From Spirochaetota bacterium (GTDB taxonomy: Bacteria > Spirochaetota > UBA4802 > UB4802), in assembly GCA_040756435.1 (NCBI GenBank), contig JBFLZD010000019.1, positions 1 through 56,835 on the forward strand: 56,835 nt of DNA. The letters run 5' to 3'. Under the pieces are notes generated by a model. The model did not search any database and was not told the origin of the DNA. It worked only from the letters and a program-made list of their open reading frames with translations. Positions 54,142 to 56,835 of the stretch are shown piece after piece. A program made the translations under genes and the position numbers. How positions within the stretch are numbered: position 1 is the stretch's first letter; each line of letters starts with the position of its first letter.

Positions 54142-54456
54142 ATGAATGGCGATGTACTTATCCAGAACATAATTAATCTTTTTGTAATGGCAATCATATT
54201 AGAAGCAGCAATAATGGCCATTTTCTCAATGTCGGCTTTTCGTGATATGAAAATGACCCGTGCAGTTGAAGCAACAAGGGATGTGATTATATTACTTGCA
54301 GCTTTTTTCCTGTGCTATAAGGTTGATGTGCTGCATGTCTTCAGAGGAACTGGTTTGAAAATACCAGTTCTTTTCGATATTATTATCAGTACACTTGTGC
54401 TGACACGTATGACCAATTTTGTGAGGCAGGTATTCAATCGTTTACGTCAGGATTAG
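54142..54456 (+). CDS. small membrane protein, unknown
   Basis: A 104-residue protein with hydrophobic helices at about 8-30, 48-62 and 74-88 and a basic C-terminus (VRQVFNRLRQD). No recognised family. An AAAGGAGGTCG ribosome-binding site makes expression likely. It is a single gene facing spoVG across a terminator-like hairpin. Confidence 0.7.
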   Translation: MNGDVLIQNIINLFVMAIILEAAIMAIFSMSAFRDMKMTRAVEATRDVIILLAAFFLCYKVDVLHVFRGTGLKIPVLFDIIISTLVLTRMTNFVRQVFNRLRQD

Positions 54457-54560
54457 TGTCAGTGGTTTTTTTTAGCAAAAGAGTACCAGGAGCAATAGTT
54501 TTTTTTCAGGAACTATCGCCTATAAAAGATTATTAGGAAATTTTTTAAATACCATACAAC

Positions 54561-54588
54561 ACAAAAAGCCGCACCACTAAAGGTGTGG
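54561..54588 (-). terminator. terminator of spoVG
   Basis: CCGCACC (54569-54575) pairs with GGTGTGG (54582-54588) with one wobble. Read on the minus strand it is followed by CTTTTTG, fitting a rho-independent terminator for spoVG. Confidence 0.65.
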
Positions 54589-54625
54589 TTATATTCTTAC
54601 GGTTTCCGAAGGGGGCTACACGGTA

Positions 54626-54925
54626 TCAGGATTTTTTAATTTTATTATCCACTGAGTAGCTGGTATTCATCACTTCGTTATATTTGTCAATAATTGCATT
54701 TGTGATGAGGTCCCGTGCTTCCTGAGTAATGGGGAAGAACAGGTCAATGTACTCACCATTTTTGCGCTTGTTTGACGGCATACCAATGAAGATGCCTTTG
54801 TCGCCTTTTACAATGCGCAAATTTTTAACAACAAACCTGTCTAACAAAGTGATGTTGGCAAACCCCAGAGTTTTCCCTAAATTATCCTTGGGAAACACCC
54901 TAACTTCGGTAATAATGTCGTTCAT
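54626..54925 (-). CDS. spoVG: septation/RNA-binding regulator SpoVG
   Basis: A 99-residue SpoVG. Diagnostic stretches: ITEVRVFPKDNLGKTLGFAN, FVVKNLRIVKGDKGIFIGMP and YIDLFFPIT. In spirochaetes SpoVG is a DNA- and RNA-binding regulator; in Firmicutes it affects septation. The open frame extends to 54994, but the family start is the ATG at 54925, which has GGTGGTG upstream. Confidence 0.94.
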   Translation of the reverse strand: MNDIITEVRVFPKDNLGKTLGFANITLLDRFVVKNLRIVKGDKGIFIGMPSNKRKNGEYIDLFFPITQEARDLITNAIIDKYNEVMNTSYSVDNKIKKS

Positions 54926-55111
54926 GTGATCACCACCATACCGTATGTATAATTTTGTTAAATATACAATATTGCCGTAGTTTACGTCAAGCAAAATAAT
55001 TTTTTGTATTTTTGTATTATAATATTACTCTATGGCTTTTAGTGCTTAAAAATAGTCAAATTTTTATAATTATGCCTTGCATAGTATGTGCGATAGTTAT
55101 GGATAAAAAAA

Positions 55112-56539
55112 TCATAGTTTTCTAATGTATGATTTTCTGAATACCAGGCCAAACAATACTAACACCAGAAATAAAACCATGATTGGTGCCAGAGTGCACA
55201 GTGCAATATTGAATGCCAGTTCACGGAGTATCTGTGCTGAAATGAATGATACTGTATCGGACTGCTGAATCAATAAAAAAGGCAATAGTATAGCAGTAGT
55301 TCCAGGTAACAGGATTGTGGCTGAAGGAAAGATCAAAATCCGTTTTAGCCATAAAAATTTTTGTATTTTTTCTGCTGATGAAAATATAATAAATACTATA
55401 TATAGTAATAATAGAATAATAGTTGTGTACACAAAATATTTGCCATACGAAAATATTTTTATTAAAGTTATTACAGTGTTAGCAGTATCACCCGAAAGTA
55501 CAATATTGTGTTTATATATTACGCCGTTATCAAACCACAATCCTGCTTTTTTTAGATAGCGGCCACCTATAAATTCCCCAATTGCTGTATCAGCAAATGT
55601 AAATACTGCTATTAAAAAAGTTTTGTTTTTAAGGTTTGGCGTTTTTTTGATTTCTTCCACCAGGATATCGCTCAGAATATGTTTTTTAACGCCATTTTCA
55701 TTTGTCCATAAACTTATTGTGATATCTGGCAAAAGAATTTGGTGAACCTTCTTAGGATACATGGGATTGCTGGTATCGGTCAGTTCCAGTATATATTCAG
55801 ACTTGATTGTATTATACGATGTAAAGAAGTTACTATATTTTTGTATTAGGGGAACGATGTTGCCATCAATAAGTTTTTCATGAATTATAGCTGTGATAAC
55901 AGGTTTTAATACATCTAAGTCATCATTAAGCTTTGAAGCAAACGTATTTTGATGCTTTTGTATAATCTCATTGGCTTCTTCCTGTTTTTCATTGTATTCA
56001 TCCTGAGCTTCTTCAAACGTGTCTTCAATTTCCTCAAGCTTTTCTTTTACAGCAGCAATATTAGATTTGTTCTTATCACGGTACTCTTCAATGGATTCAA
56101 TCTGACTTTGAATTTTTGCAAGCTCACCTTTTTTGTTATTTTCAAATGAAAGTTTATCAGGAAATGCCTGTTTTACATCATCGTACGATAAATTTTTGAT
56201 CTCTTCAAGCTGCTTTTGTAGTTTTTCATATTCTTCAGTTTTATTTATTATATCAAATGCTTTTTTAGCTTCTTCATATTGTTTTTTTGCTGCTTGATAT
56301 GTCAGTACATATGATGCAAGGCCAACCTTATCATCAATTTCTTTCTGAATGGATTGAGTTATTTCAAAATTTTTAGCTTTAACAAAGGTATCAACAATGT
56401 CGGTGCGTTTAAGAATTGCAGTGTAAAACATAGGTGTGGTAAACAGGACATAGAGTATTGATACAATAATGCATAAAGGTAAAAGGATTATAGCTATACT
56501 ATTAACAATGGTAAAAATAATTCCCCTTTTTTGTGACAT
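55112..56539 (-). CDS. large membrane protein with extracytoplasmic coiled coil, unknown
   Basis: A 475-residue protein. TM helix at residues 10-33; a long coiled coil at about 75-200 (repeated Glu/Lys/Gln helices with EEYRDKNKSNIAAVKEKLEE); then a globular segment up to about 340; and three C-terminal hydrophobic helices (about 358-380, 395-418, 440-465). It would place the coiled coil outside the membrane. I recognise no family. GGGAGGACATGC precedes the ATG on the minus strand. Confidence 0.65.
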   Translation of the reverse strand: MSQKRGIIFTIVNSIAIILLPLCIIVSILYVLFTTPMFYTAILKRTDIVDTFVKAKNFEITQSIQKEIDDKVGLASYVLTYQAAKKQYEEAKKAFDIINKTEEYEKLQKQLEEIKNLSYDDVKQAFPDKLSFENNKKGELAKIQSQIESIEEYRDKNKSNIAAVKEKLEEIEDTFEEAQDEYNEKQEEANEIIQKHQNTFASKLNDDLDVLKPVITAIIHEKLIDGNIVPLIQKYSNFFTSYNTIKSEYILELTDTSNPMYPKKVHQILLPDITISLWTNENGVKKHILSDILVEEIKKTPNLKNKTFLIAVFTFADTAIGEFIGGRYLKKAGLWFDNGVIYKHNIVLSGDTANTVITLIKIFSYGKYFVYTTIILLLLYIVFIIFSSAEKIQKFLWLKRILIFPSATILLPGTTAILLPFLLIQQSDTVSFISAQILRELAFNIALCTLAPIMVLFLVLVLFGLVFRKSYIRKL

Positions 56540-56835
56540 GCATGTCCTCCCGTTGCATAAGTATTCTTTGTATTATAATTTATGGGCACCACCTAAAACT
56601 GCTTTCTTCAGAAATTATTAATATAATAGAAAGCGGTTTTATCCTACATATTGTGCCCACAAGGGAACATCAAAAAATAGTTTTAAGAAGTTCCCTAATG
56701 ATATGAATGCTATCAATGTAACTTTGTGCAGTAAAACAATGTGTACTTACCAATGAAATATAAAAAGTTTACAACAATAATTCCTTAAAAAATTTCATAA
56801 TGAATATAGTGTACCCCCCGCCGCCGAAGGCGGCG
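56540..56835. other. gene-free right edge with GC-rich hairpin
   Basis: No protein-like frame is seen. The last 17 bases form CGCCGCC-GAA-GGCGGCG (56819-56835), probably the start of a GC-rich palindromic repeat cut by the window end. Confidence 0.5.

Overview
The window is an AT-rich (roughly mid-30s % GC by eye) bacterial chromosome segment. A spirochaete-like bacterium is the best guess: it has a complete che cluster with two cheD genes, a RecBCD set, spoVG, a TM1410-type secreted glycosidase and many small intergenic palindromic repeats. This is an inference from gene content; no rRNA or tRNA genes were seen and I cannot name a species.

Layout. 0-7.2 kb: ilvD on the minus strand, a tandem palindromic repeat block, then a plus-strand run with a patatin-like phospholipase, a type-4 uracil-DNA glycosylase, a GNAT-like protein, a small protein plus nucleotidyltransferase pair, and a hemolysin III/PAQR protein. 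7.3-16.3 kb: an accessory region. An IS5 remnant is followed by a Upf1-like helicase/nuclease gene broken by an in-frame TAG. After it come five attC-like recombination sites separating four complete gene cassettes and one truncated cassette, all in the same orientation. This looks like an integron cassette array without an integrase in view (CALIN). One cassette carries two genes, a DGQHR/DUF262-like protein and a protein with a C-terminal HEPN RNase motif, and is my best candidate for an undescribed defence-type system. IS3 and IS66-type fragments end the array.

16.5-29.6 kb: a secreted WG-repeat protein, a tandem hairpin array, a BFD-type ferredoxin, rmuC, recC-recB-recD in overlapping order, then a second, larger array of the same hairpin family. 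The two arrays bracket the recombination genes. 29.7-37.6 kb: mostly single housekeeping or envelope genes, namely a ketopantoate reductase-like protein, a YecA/SEC-C protein, an F5/8C-M23 peptidase, an MFS transporter, a coiled-coil membrane protein, exonuclease III, an atypical SDR, a secreted CARDB-like protein and an FmdB zinc ribbon behind a palindromic promoter. 37.6-39.8 kb: repeat-rich or empty DNA with one small unknown gene.

39.8-51.3 kb: a TM1410-type glycosidase followed by a long chemotaxis cluster: MCP, CheA with an extra MshEN-like segment, a vestigial MCP-like coiled-coil protein, STAS, CheY, CheW, CheD, CheR, a second CheD and CheB. 51.6-56.8 kb: a repeat-containing coiled-coil/nuclease-like protein, a lipoprotein-STAS pair, a shortened paralogue of the 38.7 kb protein, a small membrane protein, SpoVG and a large membrane/coiled-coil protein.

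A signal that cuts across the genes is the octamer ACTATCGC (reverse complement GCGATAGT). I count 22 copies, where base composition predicts about one or two.
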